Shown: positions 49,828-62,356, counted from the stretch's first letter. The stretch is DNA of 64,000 nt from Agelaius tricolor (GCA_023055355.1 JALJCS010000038.1:1922001-1986000); one strand, 5' to 3'. A program made the numbers and translations. The notes: a model not told the origin generated them from the sequence alone.

Positions 49828-50927
49828 AATTTTTTAAGCTAGGACTAGCCAGGGTTCGGTCCGGACCGAGCAGCGAAGCCGTCGCCGCCGTTCCTGCGGC
49901 TCTTGGGCGAGCAGGAACTTTTTAGGAGCCGAGGATCAGCCCAGGGGCCGGGCGGGGGGGATTTTCCTCCTCGGGATGCCAGAGGCCAGACCCGCTTTAC
50001 TCCTCGAAAAAGTCCCACAAACTTTGGGGCCGCTCCCGGGAGAGGTCGGGGCCGACCCCCCCTGCCCGGTTCCGGCGGGTCGGGGCTGCCGCGTCCCCGG
50101 GAACCGGGGCCGGATCTCCCCGCCCAAGGATCGGCCCCGGCTCGTTCCGCCTGCTCGGCCAGAGCCAGGATTTCTGCTTGAAGGGTTTCACTCCCCGGTG
50201 GCTCAATTAACCGGATTATTGTCTTCCTACAGAGAGAAATCAGCTCGCGTTCGGCTCCAGCCTTGTCCCTACTCAGCCCCGCCACCAGCAAATTTAACAT
50301 AAACCCCTGTAAAAAAAAAAAACAACAACAAACCCAAACGCCGCCGATTTGTATAAATCGAACCTATTTGCTCCGTAATCTCCTCCAGGAGATAGGAGAA
50401 GGCGAGCACAAGCAGGAATTTATTTTTCCCCTTTTATTTTTGTTGCTGCTCCGTAATTTTCCCATCACCTTCCAATATTTTGAGGCGTAAATTCCCGCAT
50501 CGCTCCGCCGGCGCGTGTGTACCGGCCGCGCTAACGAACCGCCGCCAACCCCTCTCGTTCGGCCTTTTTTAAAGAGGGTTAAACAGGGGTTTGCCAAGTG
50601 CTTTCCCCAGTATTTCGTTGTGCGCCCTGGAGAAGGGAGTTTTGCTGCGTGCCCCGGCAGCATCCCCGGGAGGACGGAGGATTCTCCGCGGAGGGGAGAG
50701 GCAGGACCAGCACCGCAACATTCCCCTCCAAAAATAAAATGTGGGCTCGCAATTTTCGGGTTTGGTTAGTTTGTTTTGGATTTTAAAAAAGAAAAGAAAA
50801 TAAAAGAGAGAGAGAAAGGTAGATAGAAAAAGGAGGAAATAAAAAATATCCAAGCACCAAGAAAGCTTTTTGAGTTTGGGGGAATACGGCCAGAGGAAGG
50901 TCCTGCCCCGAGAGAAATGAGGGGTGA

Positions 50928-51431
<504 letters not shown>

Positions 51432-51714
51432 TAAAAACGCACCGTTCCCTCCTGCCCACAGCGCCGGGATCCCGCCCTGCTCCCCTCTCCGGCCGCGCAC
51501 CCCCAAACCACGCAGGGATTTGCACCCCAAAACCGCCCCGTCCCTCCCGGCACCGGCACAGGGGCGATGCTCGGCCCGTGCCCGCCTCTCCCGGAGCCTT
51601 TTACCCCAAAGCCAAGGGGAGAAAAGCGATGCCGGGTGTGGGGCAGGAGGGGCAATCCGTGCCCCCAGCCCCGGCAAGGCGGGGAGGCAGGACCGGGCTT
51701 CCAGCTAAACACAA

Positions 51715-51850
51715 CAGCATAACACATCGGCCCATTAATAATAGATACCAATTACTGCTTTGGGCATCAATAATTAACACCCTTTACAGTAATTACACAA
51801 TTATTATTATGATGAATAATTTACTGGTGGAAATAGGTTTAGCGCTTCAG
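51715..51850. promoter_or_regulatory. BARHL1: Homeodomain-site cluster in BARHL1 intron 2
   Basis: An abruptly AT-rich 135-bp block in a GC-rich intron, packed with TAAT or ATTA cores ('ccattaataatagat', 'accaattactgc', 'caataattaacacc', 'agtaattacacaatta'). The motif types suit BARHL1 itself or other homeodomain proteins, so an autoregulatory intronic enhancer is plausible. Inference from composition only. Confidence 0.45.
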
Positions 51851-52227
51851 CGACAAATCTGTAAAAGGGCTGGCGACGCGGTGGCTTCGGTGGGTTTGTC
51901 CCGACATCGCCAGCCCCGACCATTGCCACGGCCACCAAACGAGGGATCCCCGGCTGCGGCCCCCGCCCTGTCCCCTCGCTCGTTCCAGGGTTTTACCCTC
52001 CCTCCCCATCGTTTCCAGTCCCACTTCTCCTTCTGCAAAGATCCCGCCACGTCGGGGCTTTGGGGAAGTTTAGGGGCGGCGGGGGACGCTGTGATCACCC
52101 CTCCTCTGCCCAAATCCCTCCTGCAAGGACACGCCGGAGCCGAAACTGAGCTCCCAGCCCTTCCCCAGCCCACCGGCGACGAGATCCTGGGGCCGGGGCT
52201 CCTCCACTAGATACGGCTCACACACAT

Positions 52228-52405
52228 GAATATATATATATATATACATTTATATATGTATTTATATATACACGTTCCTATACCGAGATACACGCATTCA
52301 AAATATATACACTTATATATATAAATATATATACATATATATATATATATATGTATGTATGCATATGTGTATTTAGACACAGATATGTAGATATATTTGC
52401 CGCAA
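52228..52405. repeat. TA-rich microsatellite complex
   Basis: Runs of (TA)n interrupted by 'catttatatatgtatt', 'catatatata' and 'gtatgtatgcatatgtgt' give about 180 bp of almost pure A/T alternation within a GC-rich intron. It is likely length-variable and hard to assemble. Confidence 0.9.
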
Positions 52406-52799
52406 ACGAATTCCCCGGGACCCTGCCCCACTCCTGTCCCCCCGCGGGACTCCCGCAGCCTCCCGAGCAGCCGGGCCCGGCACCGGCAGCCCCGGCCCGG
52501 GGAGAGGCTCCCGGAGCCCCGGGCGGCGGAGCGGGGCCGCCGCGGCCTCGGGTGATCGCAGCATCCGCGCTCAGCTCACGGATCCCCCGCGTCATCCTCG
52601 GGCCGTGTGACAATCCGGGACTTACACCCTCAGGAAGGGACTGAATTTCTGTCGCGATTTTTTATCGCCGGGATTCACATCCCGATATTGGGTCCCAGCC
52701 GGGCTCTGGCTCCGGGAAAGCTCCGTGGGAGCTCACACCGGGCTGCGCGGCGGGACCGCCAGGGAGATGAGCTCCCTCCCCCCATTAATGGGGTCTGCA

Positions 52800-52847
52800 T
52801 CCCATCCCGTTAAATCCCATCCCATCCCGTCCCATCCCATCCCTGCC
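52800..52847. repeat. (ATCCC)n short tandem repeat
   Basis: About nine imperfect 5-bp units of 'catcc' or 'cgtcc' type close to the 3' end of BARHL1 intron 2. Confidence 0.8.
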
Positions 52848-53007
52848 CTACAGGAGAGGCCGGCCCTGGGAGCCAGCGGTGGGAGCGGGGATGCTCAGCG
52901 AGAGCAGAGCCCGGGGAAAGGGGGTGTGCAAGGGGTAAAAAGAGCCCGGGAGCGGCTTTGGGAACTTCCTCCCCTCCTTGACCCCTTCTCTCGACTTGTC
53001 CCCCCAG

Positions 53008-53302
53008 GACCAAGTGGAAAAGGCAGACGGCGGTGGGCCTGGAGCTGCTGGCTGAGGCTGGCAACTACTCAGCCCTCCAGAGGATGTTCCCCTCGCCCTA
53101 CTTCTACCCGCAGAGCTTGGTCTCCAACCTGGACCCCGGCGCCGCCCTCTACCTGTACCGCGGACCCAGCGCGCCGCCCCCCGCCCTACAGAGACCCTTG
53201 GTGCCCCGCATCCTCATCCACGGACTGCAGGGCGGCAGCGAGCCCCCGCCGCCCCTGCCCCCGCTGCCCGGCGTCCTGCCCCGGGCTGCGCAGCCCCGGT
53301 GA
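53008..53302 (+). CDS. BARHL1: BARHL1, coding exon 3 (homeodomain end and C-terminus)
   Basis: The final coding exon (295 nt) follows acceptor gtcccccag. Its first base completes Arg225, and the homeodomain finishes TKWKRQT. Next come the BARHL-specific VGLELLAEAGNYSALQRMFP segment, an aromatic and proline-rich region (PYFYPQSL, ALYLYRG) and the PLVPRILIHGLQG motif. The frame ends PRAAQPR and TGA at 53300-53302. All segments are family-typical and no truncation is visible. Confidence 0.97.
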
Positions 53303-54105
53303 GCTCCGGTGAGCCCGGGAAGCTCCGCCGGCACCCACCGGGCCGGGGGAGGCTGGAGGGGGCCACCCCACAGCTCTGGGGCAGCGAGCAAGTGACAGAC
53401 TCCCGCTCATCCCCAAATATATATATATTTATATATATATAAAATTATAAATGAGACCACCCCCTCCTTTTTTAAAATATTATATAAAGAATGCAAGGAT
53501 CAAGGACAGGCTTGGCAGGACGGAGCCGCCCCTCACCCCGCGGGGCACTCGCCACCTTTTACCCCCTTGTGCCCCCGAGGGGCAGCGGGGCCGCTGCGTG
53601 TCCCCCACCCCGGCCTGGACGGCGCCGGGAGCAGGGGCGGGGGTCGGATGCTCCGGGGGGGCTTCGCCTCTCCGGCCCCTCCCCAGGAACAGTCAGGGGA
53701 GCCGAGCCACACCTGCCACGGGCGGCTGCGGGGAGAGCCCTCCCCGCTTTCCCCGGCTCCCCGAGCCTGGGGCAGCGGCCCCGCCGCCGGGAAGGAGCGC
53801 GGGGTGGCCCGGGCCGATGGCCCCAGCGAGACTTTGGGACGTCCGTAACTTAAACTTAAAAAGAAAAAAAAAATTAAAAAAAAAAAAAAGGAAAAAAAAA
53901 AAGCGGTGGAATGTAAATACGGTGCAAAATGTATATGAATTATTTATTTGTGAACCCTGAGGGCGTATTTGTGTAAGTGATTCTTGTCAGTCTGTATCCC
54001 GGGGCCGGCCCGGCCGGGCTGGGGGCGCGGGGGGGGCTCGGGGCGCCGCGGCCGCTCCCGCTCCCCCCTTTTTTAAATGTGGAAATAAAACTTCTTTACA
54101 AACAA
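53303..54105 (+). other. BARHL1: BARHL1 3' UTR
   Basis: It runs from the TGA to just past the AATAAA at 54084. Contents include a TATATA run (53418-53442), GC-rich sequence, A-rich tracts (53857-53902) and a unique stretch 'atgtatatgaattatttatttgtg' near 53930. No reading frame here is supported. The exact cleavage site is inferred. Confidence 0.75.
54084..54089 (+). terminator. BARHL1: Poly(A) signal AATAAA of BARHL1
   Basis: Canonical hexamer in 'ggaaataaaac', about 780 nt past the stop codon, followed within 20-30 nt by 'ctttacaaacaaac', a plausible cleavage zone. Confidence 0.8.
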
Positions 54106-54243
54106 ACGGGTCTCGCCTCCGCCGGCCCCTTCTTCTTCCCCTCCCGCTTGTTTGCTCTGGCGGAACGGCCGCCGCCGAGGGGAAGGGAACAGCAAAGAGG
54201 AGTTTTCCCACCTCCCATCGCACGGACCCCCCGCTCGCTCCCC

Positions 54244-54308
54244 GGGGCTCGCTGTCCCCGTGGGGCTCGGTGTCCCCGTGGGGCTCGGTGTCCCCCCGGG
54301 GCTCGGCT
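54244..54308. repeat. 18-bp GC-rich tandem repeat
   Basis: Units beginning 'ggggctcg.tgtcccc' start at 54244, 54262, 54280 and 54298, an exact 18-bp period. It lies just past the BARHL1 poly(A) signal. Confidence 0.9.
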
Positions 54309-54354
54309 CCAGTGCCGGCATGCGGGACCGGCCGGGGAAGCGGGGCAGCCCGGC

Positions 54355-54485
54355 ACGGTGATAGCCGCGACTCCGGTGAATTAATAACGCTAATCTTAAG
54401 TGTATAATTGCCTAAGTGCTTTAAATGATCGCTTTGGAAAATGGATTGTTTCCACCCTTTAAAAGTGTCGCTCATCTGGCCGCGG
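54355..54485. promoter_or_regulatory. Candidate BARHL1 3' enhancer, proximal block
   Basis: An AT-rich unique segment inside GC-rich flank with 'gtgaattaataacgctaatc', 'aagtgtataattgcc' and 'taagtgctttaaatgatcgc'. Such TAAT and CACTT/AAGTG (NKX-type) motifs just past a homeobox gene suggest an enhancer. A CAGCTG E-box follows at about 54498. Mouse Barhl1 is known to have 3' regulatory DNA using ATOH1 E-boxes and BARHL1 sites; equivalence here is unproven. Confidence 0.4.
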
Positions 54486-54949
54486 CCAGCGGGCCCGGCA
54501 GCTGGTGCCCGGGACAGCCGGGCAGCGCTCGCCGGCTCGGGGAGCCGACAGATGGGCTGCGGGTCCCCCCGGCCCCGGCCGCTCCCCCCGGCTGTCTGCG
54601 AGCCCCCCCGGCACCCACCGGCCCTCCAGATCCCCCTCCAGATCCCCGGGCCGGGTCCCAGCCCGGTGCCCCCGTCCCGGGAGCTTTGCCCCGTTCGCCC
54701 CGAGCCCCGCGATTGTCGGCTCGGCCAAATGCGCAGCCACGCCTGGGGGCGAGAGCCCCCGGCCTTTGTGGATGGGGCCGGCTCTTTGCATGTGAATGGC
54801 GGAGTTTGGTAAATCCCCGGGCCTCGGCTGGGCGAGGAGGAGGAGGAGGAGGAAGGGGGAGTCGCTCCCAGCTCGGGGTTAATGAAGTGGGAAAGGAGTC
54901 TTTCAGAGAGGCCTGCAAACAACCCCCTCCCCGGGCAACAACCCCCGTC

Positions 54950-55275
54950 CCAAATCCTACATGGATTGACTTAAACCCAGGGGATAAGTGCTTTAAATTA
55001 ATCTCATTGAATAAGAATGAGGCCAAACAAAACTCTTTAAAATCATATTAAAAATCTATCAAAGGACAACTTGCAGTGGGTGTGCTTTTCATTTTGTGAG
55101 CGCAAAGGCAAGGAGCATACAGCAACCTTCCTCCCATTTACACAGCAGGAATGTGAATCAAAGACATTCTCTAATATTTAATTGTCCTTGTAGCCGTAGC
55201 AGATTCCTCCTCTTACATTAATGAAGTACAAGGCTTCGTTACACGTTTGTAATTGCAATATTTAAATTTGCCATT
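54950..55275. promoter_or_regulatory. Candidate BARHL1 3' enhancer, distal block
   Basis: A 325-bp AT-rich unique block about 0.9 kb past the poly(A) signal. Motifs include 'ctttaaattaatctcattga', 'aaaaatctatcaaagg' (TCF-like), 'aatatttaattgtcc', 'ttacattaatgaagtac' and 'gtttgtaattgcaat'. No repeat or coding explanation was found. Confidence 0.4.
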
Positions 55276-58200
55276 TCACATCTGGAAGGAGCTGGAAACT
55301 CCCCTGTACCAGTGGAGCCAGCACCACAACACAGTGCCAGGGTCCAGTTTGTGCCAGGGGGGTGGGAGGAGAGAGCAGGACAGAGTCCTCAGGAATCCTC
55401 TGCTCTGGGAAGGGGGAATGGCTGTGCCAGGGTGGTGGGGAGGAAAGAGAGCAGAGGGGACAGGAGGGCTGGAGCTGTTGCTGCCAGGGAGATCTCACAG
55501 CAGAGTCAAGCTTCAAGATAAAACAGTTTCGGGAAGACACCACAGGCCGTAAGCAGAGAGCACCACACTTGCCACATGAACAGCATCGTGTGTGGGAGGG
55601 TCTCAAAACCTGCTGGAGGACCAACCTCACCTCCAACCTGTGGGCAGGGGCTGAGATGGGAGCTGGTGTCCCACCAGCACTGGCCCTGCACCTACAGCAG
55701 CCCCTGAGCAGGCTGGAAATATTTCCAGAGGATGGTGCCAGGTGGGCACAGTGCTGGCAAGGCCCCAGGGGTAGGACAGGCTCTGCTGGGTTGAAATTCT
55801 ATGAAGGAAAAAACCCCAGAACAGTTGAGAAGCACCAGTCCCAGCAGGGAAACCTCTGGAGTATTGCAGCAGGGATTTCTCCAGGGTACAGAGCCCAACA
55901 AGCTGCTGCTGGTTGGGCTCTGTAGCTCCAGGCTCTGGATCCAGAGGGTCCAGTGGGTTTGCCAGGGCCAAACACAGCCCTGGCTCTCAGGTCCCTTCCA
56001 GGCTTTTACCCAGCTCGAGGGTCACCTTCCTCCCCTCCTGGCACAGCTTTAACCAGGACCAGCACCCTCAGCACAGCCCCAGCAGGAGCTGCCCTGCTGG
56101 ACATGCCAGCACACACAAAGTCATTGCAATCAGCAGAATTGTTTCTAGCCAAGATATTCCATGGATTCATCTGAGCACCAAACAAAACTATGTCAGAAAG
56201 GAAAGCCCAGAGCACTGCTGCTTTTCCTGCCCTCTCCCAGGTTTATGGAGAAAACAAGGTGTTGTACACAGGGAGGTTCTGCTGCTTTCTACCCTGCCCA
56301 GTTGTGGTGTTCTCAGCAGTCAGGGACCAGGGCTGTGTCCTGTGTCTGACCCAGCTCCTGGTGACCACTTTGCTTTTTCCTAATCCAAAGCCTTGCAGTG
56401 TGAACTCTCCAGCTGCAGAGGAGAGGAGGATGTGAGCTCCCACCACAGCTAAAGGACATGGAGCCAGAAGAGAGCTGAGAAAACACAAGAGCATCTCCTG
56501 CAATCTCAGGGTGTGAGAGCAGGGAAGGCAAACCCAGCTAAGCCCTGGTCTGGCTCACAAGCAGCTTTGTAGAGAAGTTACACAGTGCCACAATTTCCAG
56601 ACCAAACCCAGGGGCTTTGGGCTGCAGGGTAGTGAGGCCCTTGCCCTCCACCACAATCCAGACAAGCAAACAGGACCAGAGCCAAAACCAAAGCTGCAGC
56701 TCCACCAACACTGCCAAACCCAGCTCCCACCCAGCCAAGACCCCTCAGCACACACCACGTACCTCAGAGCAAGAGGGGACAAATCCAGGAGAAGTTCAGG
56801 GCAGCATCCACCTGCTCCATGCCACGGGAATGCACTGTCATCCCTGGCTGCTCCTCATTTGGGTGCTCAGAGGATTTGGGAACCTCTGCACACACAGCAC
56901 CCTGGTGCTGCTGCAGGTGGTGGAAATGATGGAACTCTAGAGCAGCTCCCAGCACCACACCCTGCCCTGCCTGAATGAAAGGGTGATTTGACTGAAATCA
57001 ACCCCACACCTACCAGGTTCTTATTGAATTGAGTGGTGCACAAGGGTAAAGCCAGCTCAGAGCCAAACTGGAGCTGCCCAAATGTAAATGAGGGTAGAAT
57101 TTGACTCCTGCCCACCCAGCCACAATTCAAACACCTTTTTCTCATCAGCCTTCAAGTTAATTAAGAGAAAACTCAGGTGCATGTGCATTTAACTTCAGGT
57201 GCATTTCTTTTAACACTTTCTTATTCAACAATCTCCTCCTCTATTTCCCTAATCACTCAAGCTATCCAGCCTCTCTGCTAAAGATGGTGAAGATGAAAGA
57301 AAAAGGCACTCTAATATTTTTTAAAAATCACTTTATTCATCATAACCATTTGTATTTTTTCATGCCAGTTAATACAGGCAGCAATGAGATCTCCTGATGT
57401 CTCTCACCTATGTGCTGTTGGCCTTTTTTCCTACTATTACGAATTTGCCAATAGTCCCTATTAATTCCTACGTGACAGTCAGCCAGGAGAAGGTCGTGTA
57501 CTTTCCCTTCATGCACAAGATCATTCCCAAACTTGCACTCTCTGCATCATTCTGAGTCATTTTCATCCTCAGGGGTTTCTTTTCTGTTTAAGTTGACATT
57601 TGCCTTAAACCTGATTGCTCTTCCAAATAGTTCTCATAACTAAATCAGGTGGGCTTTGTTATTTTATTTTAATCTAATAAATGTTTGTGACTTCATTCTC
57701 TCTGAAAAATCATGGTTAATTTGATACTGGAGCCTTTCTATCATCTTTCAGAAGTGTTGAAAAAAGTATTGCAGTGAAATCAGAGTGTTTAATAATTGCC
57801 TGGGAGGAAAGAAAAATTCTGGTTTCAAAAGTTACCTTCACTTCAGAAATTAAATACTTTGGGGCTGATTGCTGCTCTCCTACAATCCTTTGTATGACTC
57901 ACTACAGCCCAAAGTAGGTGCCCTCAATTCTGCATTTACAAGGCATCATTTTCATCTGTTTATACTCCTTTTTCAGTACTTTTCTTCCTTCTGACGTCTG
58001 AAATTGCCACTATTTGAGCACTTTCTGCTCCTGCATTAAACATGCCTGGCTCAGGTCATGGTGGGCTGCTCTTCCTCATCCCTTTCCTCGAGGAAGACAC
58101 GTGCAGGGAACAGAAAGTTGTGTTTTGGCTGGGTTTGTGCTGTTTCACCCCTGCCCTGCTTGGTGCTTGTGCTCCAGGAGGGGCTGGAAGAAGCAGAGGG

Positions 58201-59049
58201 AGGGACAGGTGGGGGCTCACCTGTAGGGAAATCTCCTGCAGGTTTTGGGGGCACTTTCCCACTCACAAGGCAGTTTGGGTTTCATTTCACACACTGTGGT
58301 GAACATCTCAGCACACTGGGGCCATCCTGCACCCCTTTTCCCAGTGTCCCAGCTCTCTGATGGGAACAAGATGGGTGGCAAATGGGAAAAGCAAGAAGTG
58401 AAATCCATCAGCTCAAAGCAGGCCCAGGCAAGGCAGAGAACCCCAAAAGGTTGGGTCATGACTGGCAAGGGTTTGCAAGAACCTGCAAAGGCTTTAATGT
58501 TCAGAGAGGTGAGACATCTCAGACTGCCTGTGTGTTACATAACCAGGAATGACAACATGCTGCAGGCAAGGGGAAGTTTGGAGAGTGCTGGATTGCACTC
58601 TGGCTCCTTCCCACAGTGACAATGTTTGTCCCCAGGAGCTCTGACAGGGAGAGTTCTGCACATGGGCTCTGCCCCAAAGGGACTGTGTGTCACTGCACCG
58701 AAGAGTTCTCCACAGTCCTGCCCCTGGCACCCCTGCAGGTGCCAATTCTGACTAACAGTGACCAGGGACAGACCTTGCCCAGTGCACAGAGGACAGGAGA
58801 GGAGGTGGCAGCAGTGTGGCTTCATTGCCTGAGACAGGAGCAGAACTGCTCCCTGTACAGTGACAGGGACAGGGCAGATTCCCCTCTCCATGGTGCTCTC
58901 CCCTGCCATGTTTACCTGGCTGGAAACAGCAAGTGAAGGGATTGTGGAGAGTTCCTAAAACAGAAAAGCACCTCCTGCCTGCCCAAACTTGTCTCACTTT
59001 TATGTTGCACACACATCACGTTTCTCTGAAAATCATATTTAACCTTTTT
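55276..59049. other. BARHL1-DDX31 intergenic stretch
   Basis: Between convergent BARHL1 and DDX31. No coding exon was recognised on either strand. The left part holds an imperfect G/A-rich duplication ('ccaggggggtgggagg', 'ccagggtggtggggagg', 55350-55450). Around 57150-57990 there is AT-rich unique sequence. The remainder is unremarkable. Confidence 0.65.
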
Positions 59050-59055
59050 TTTATT
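59050..59055 (-). terminator. DDX31: Candidate poly(A) signal of DDX31
   Basis: AATAAA on the minus strand (TTTATT on +), about 258 nt past the DDX31 stop, within an A-rich context. It is the first canonical hexamer noticed downstream of that stop. Confidence 0.55.
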
Positions 59056-59312
59056 TTTCTTGCTAAAAAGCCATCTTAGGAACATGGTGCATCTTCAGGA
59101 GGCCACATTGAACTGCAGCAGTACAACAGGACACGCCCAGATTCCATTCCACTCGGACCTATGGAATGAAGGGGAGGAGGCCAAGATCCCCAGGATCCCT
59201 CCCACACTTGCCTGATAAATTGAAACACTCCTCAGCTGCTTTGGCAGGTCACCCTGACCCCCGGCTGAGGCACTCGAGCAGCTTTTACAGCCAGTGACTG
59301 GAAGGGCCTGGC
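59056..59312 (-). other. DDX31: Probable DDX31 3' UTR
   Basis: Minus-strand sequence between the DDX31 stop (59313-59315) and the candidate AATAAA. No other gene feature is seen. The extent depends on the inferred poly(A) site. Confidence 0.5.
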
Positions 59313-59463
59313 TTATGTTGGAACCTGCTGGTTGCCAGCTTTCCTCGGCTTTTTCCTCTTCTTCTTGACCTTGGCTCCAGCAGTGTCCATCCCACTGGAA
59401 TATTCAGAGCACAGGAGCTCAGCAAGGCGACGTTTGCTGTGGGTCTTCTTGAGCAGCTCAGAC
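59313..59463 (-). CDS. DDX31: DDX31, last coding exon (C-terminus)
   Basis: DDX31 is a nucleolar DEAD-box RNA helicase implicated in ribosome biogenesis. This 151-nt minus-strand exon follows an acceptor with a C-rich tract (cccctgcccag) and starts with the last base of a split codon. It reads SELLKKTHSKRRLAELLCSEYSSGMD, then a lysine/arginine-rich tail (KVKKKRKKPRKAG) and stop. The human C-terminus has a matching KKTQSK..LAEILRSEYSSGM segment. The bird tail appears shorter than the human one. The helicase core lies upstream, beyond 64000; no further DDX31 exon was found here. Orientation, convergent with BARHL1, matches the human locus. Confidence 0.83.
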
Positions 59464-59774
59464 CTGGGCAGGGGGAAGAGCAGACAAATTCAGGAATTCA
59501 GAACCCCTTCTCCTGCTGGCTGGGTTCCTGCAATGCCACTGACAGCTGCACATTAGAGAAGGAGCAGCTCCCTTTCCTTGAGGCTTGGTTTGAAATTCTG
59601 CCTCGTGCAAAATTAGGTTTTGTTGTGACAGGTTTCCACAAAGGTGGCAAAATATCACGGCGTTTTTCAAAGCAAGCCTTTGTTCTGTACAAATGCTCTT
59701 GCAGGGGTGGTGGGGAGAAGGAGGGAAGCTTGTGTGCCTGAAGGCTGATGAATGAGGTGACACAGCAGTTTGGA

Positions 59775-59809
<35 letters not shown>
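59775..59809. repeat. (AAT)n trinucleotide microsatellite
   Basis: About 12 uninterrupted AAT units, read as poly-Tyr or poly-Leu in neighbouring frames. Probably length-polymorphic. Confidence 0.92.
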
Positions 59810-59811
<2 letters not shown>

Positions 59812-60299
59812 GCCCAATGACATTGAACAACGGAAACATCTTATAAATAGAAGTTAAATCCAGAGCTTGAAAACACAACCTACTCCCAAATAAACCAGGG
59901 GAAAAATTAGAATGCCATGAGTCTAAACCCAACAGATCCAACACATTTTCTTTTCTTGCAGTGTACTGCAGCCATCCCATGCACCTCACAGCCTCCCCCT
60001 CCAGAGACTGGCTTTTGCAAGAGTAGCTGCATTTTGCATGGCCACCAAACTCCAACATGGGTGTCCCTGCAGCCCTAAACTGCCAGCTGTAAAATTAAAA
60101 ACCCACTCAGCATTTTCCCACCATGAGTTCTGCCACTGTCCTGCTCTACAACCTTGGGCAAAGCTCACCCTCAGTTATTTAAAATACAGTTTCTTGGGTG
60201 CAGGATCAGTCATTCCCTAGCTCATTCCCATGGTCCTGGGCACAACAGGGCGTCCACAGCTACTGGTGTTGGCATGTCCCACCCTCCTCTTCATCACCA

Positions 60300-60436
60300 C
60301 AGAGTCACAGCCTGGTTTGGGCTGGAAGGGGACCCTAAACATCACCTCATTCCTTGCACTAGACCAGGTCCAACCTGAGCCCCTTCCAGCCTGGCCTTGG
60401 ACACCTCCAGGGTGCACCTCTCTGAGCAAGTTCTAG
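60300..60436 (-). mobile_element. CR1 LINE fragment, about 135 bp
   Basis: Reverse-complement CR1 landmarks are 'cacagcctggtttgggctgga', 'actagaccaggtccaacctg' and 'cctggccttggacacctcc'. It is short and diverged, with an internal deletion relative to the usual order. Confidence 0.75.
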
Positions 60437-62356
60437 TAAGGACCTGTAACACATCTCAAGAGTTTCCAGAAAGACAGAACAGAAATCTGTCTGTCCCTCT
60501 GCACAGGAGGGAACTGAACTGAGCAGCAGCCCCAGAGAGCTTTGGTGACAACACAGGGACTCAGCAGCCCTAAAGGTGACACCTTCTAGCACTGCCTCAA
60601 AGTCCCTTCAGGTGTCCAAATCCATGCTGGGAGTTGAAGAGAAGGAAGAAATTCTGGCTGCAGCAATGGACCAAGGCATTCAAACACGCAGGGAGGACAA
60701 GGGAAGTGAACCCTGGCTGCCTGGGGTGTTTTTCCTCCCTTCCCACAGCCTGTGCAGGGGTATCCTCTGCTCAGCCCCCTCCACCAGTGGGTGAAGTTCC
60801 TATTTGACACTTTGATTGTTGTCTCCAAGCATTTCCTACAGTAATTCCTGGGTTTCCAAGCAACACACCAGTTTACTTAACAAGAGGGAACTCTGCTGCA
60901 GAAGGACAAGGAATCCACCAGTAGCTGCAGGGCTGAGCTGCAGCTCAGCAGGGAGGTTGTCCAACACTTTATTATCAATCAGGTGAAATTGCTGCCCAAT
61001 TAGTAAATCAATACTCCCTGCTGAGGTGATCAGCTGTACACAGAAAAGCAGGGATGCAGGGAAAAGGGAGCTCTCTCCCTCTAACCCAGGGCCACAAAAA
61101 TCAATGGAGTTGTGCTGTGGAACCTGTGCTCATCACAGAAGAAAAGCAGCTGTCAGGGCCCTGTGTAACCATGAGATGGAGGAGCTACAGGGAACCAGCC
61201 TGCAGTGACAGCACACCAGGAAACTGCACCAGCTCAGGAGCCTGATTCCTGCTGTAGAGCTGTGAATTCCCCTCTCTGCCCAACTGCTGACAGTCTCTGG
61301 GAGCAGCAAGATAACCACAGGGCACCTTCCCTCACCAAGGTCATGAGACAAAGCCCAGGAGAACTGAGCAAGACCTTAACACTCACCCCTGAGCATCCTT
61401 GGGCAAGGTTTTTAATCTCTTTGCCCTCCATGTCCATTCTCCCACCTCTCTGGGCTTTCCCTGGTGCTGAGGGCTGGTGGGATGTTAATTTAAGGGAGCT
61501 GTGTGGTGATACTGTGGCAAAAAGCTTCACAGAAAAGCTGTAAATGTCAAGATGCATTTGCAACACAGACAGAACCCATGTTCCCATCACTGGAAAAGCA
61601 CATGGATGATGAGCATCTCTTGCTGTGATCTCATGTCTAGGTATCATGGTGTACTGAGACAGAGGAAGGAATAAAAGACTCAGGTTCAGAGCTGCCTGTG
61701 CACATCTGTAATTAAGCTGCAACCTCACAAAAGCTGGTACCAAGACCCTCAGCAGAGAGACAATAAGGAAAAAGAGGAACTGTCCTCAGATGACTTTGGT
61801 ATCTCCTCAAAGGCTGGAAAAGACCAGGCCAAAGTTTTAAAGACAAAAAAAATCTGTTCTCCTTCAGAAAACTGGGATTTAAACACTGTTTAAACATGAG
61901 AATCTTGTGAATCCTGCTAAATACATCACTGAATGATGAAAAGGCAGGAGAGGAACATCTGGAAGGAAAAGTGTCCATTGAAGGAAAGAGTAAAATCCTC
62001 CTCTCTGTTTCAGTTCCCTTCTACACCCACTTACAGAGCTGCTCCCAGCCTGCTGCTCCCCTTCCCCACCTGGCAGCCACAGGGATCCCAGGGATGCTGG
62101 TGCTGCCCAACCCTCCATCTCTGAGGGAATCTGAATACTTTGGACTGATCTCCTGGTGCTCTCCTGGAGACTGATCTCTCTCTGCTCATCTTTCACCTCA
62201 GTGTGAGTGATCTTGTTCTTGGAGGTGCCTCTCAACCTGGCTGGCATCACTGCCTGTTCCTTTGTCTTGCTGTGTGAGATGCTGCTGCAATGCAGTGCAC
62301 AGGTGTGGTGACCTTTAACCAACTCCCAGCATCTGCAGCATCCAGAGGCTCCCAAA

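Noticed and set aside
53987..54922. 311-codon minus-strand open frame
   Set aside because: Crosses the BARHL1 3' UTR end, an 18-bp tandem repeat and a GAG microsatellite; composition-driven.
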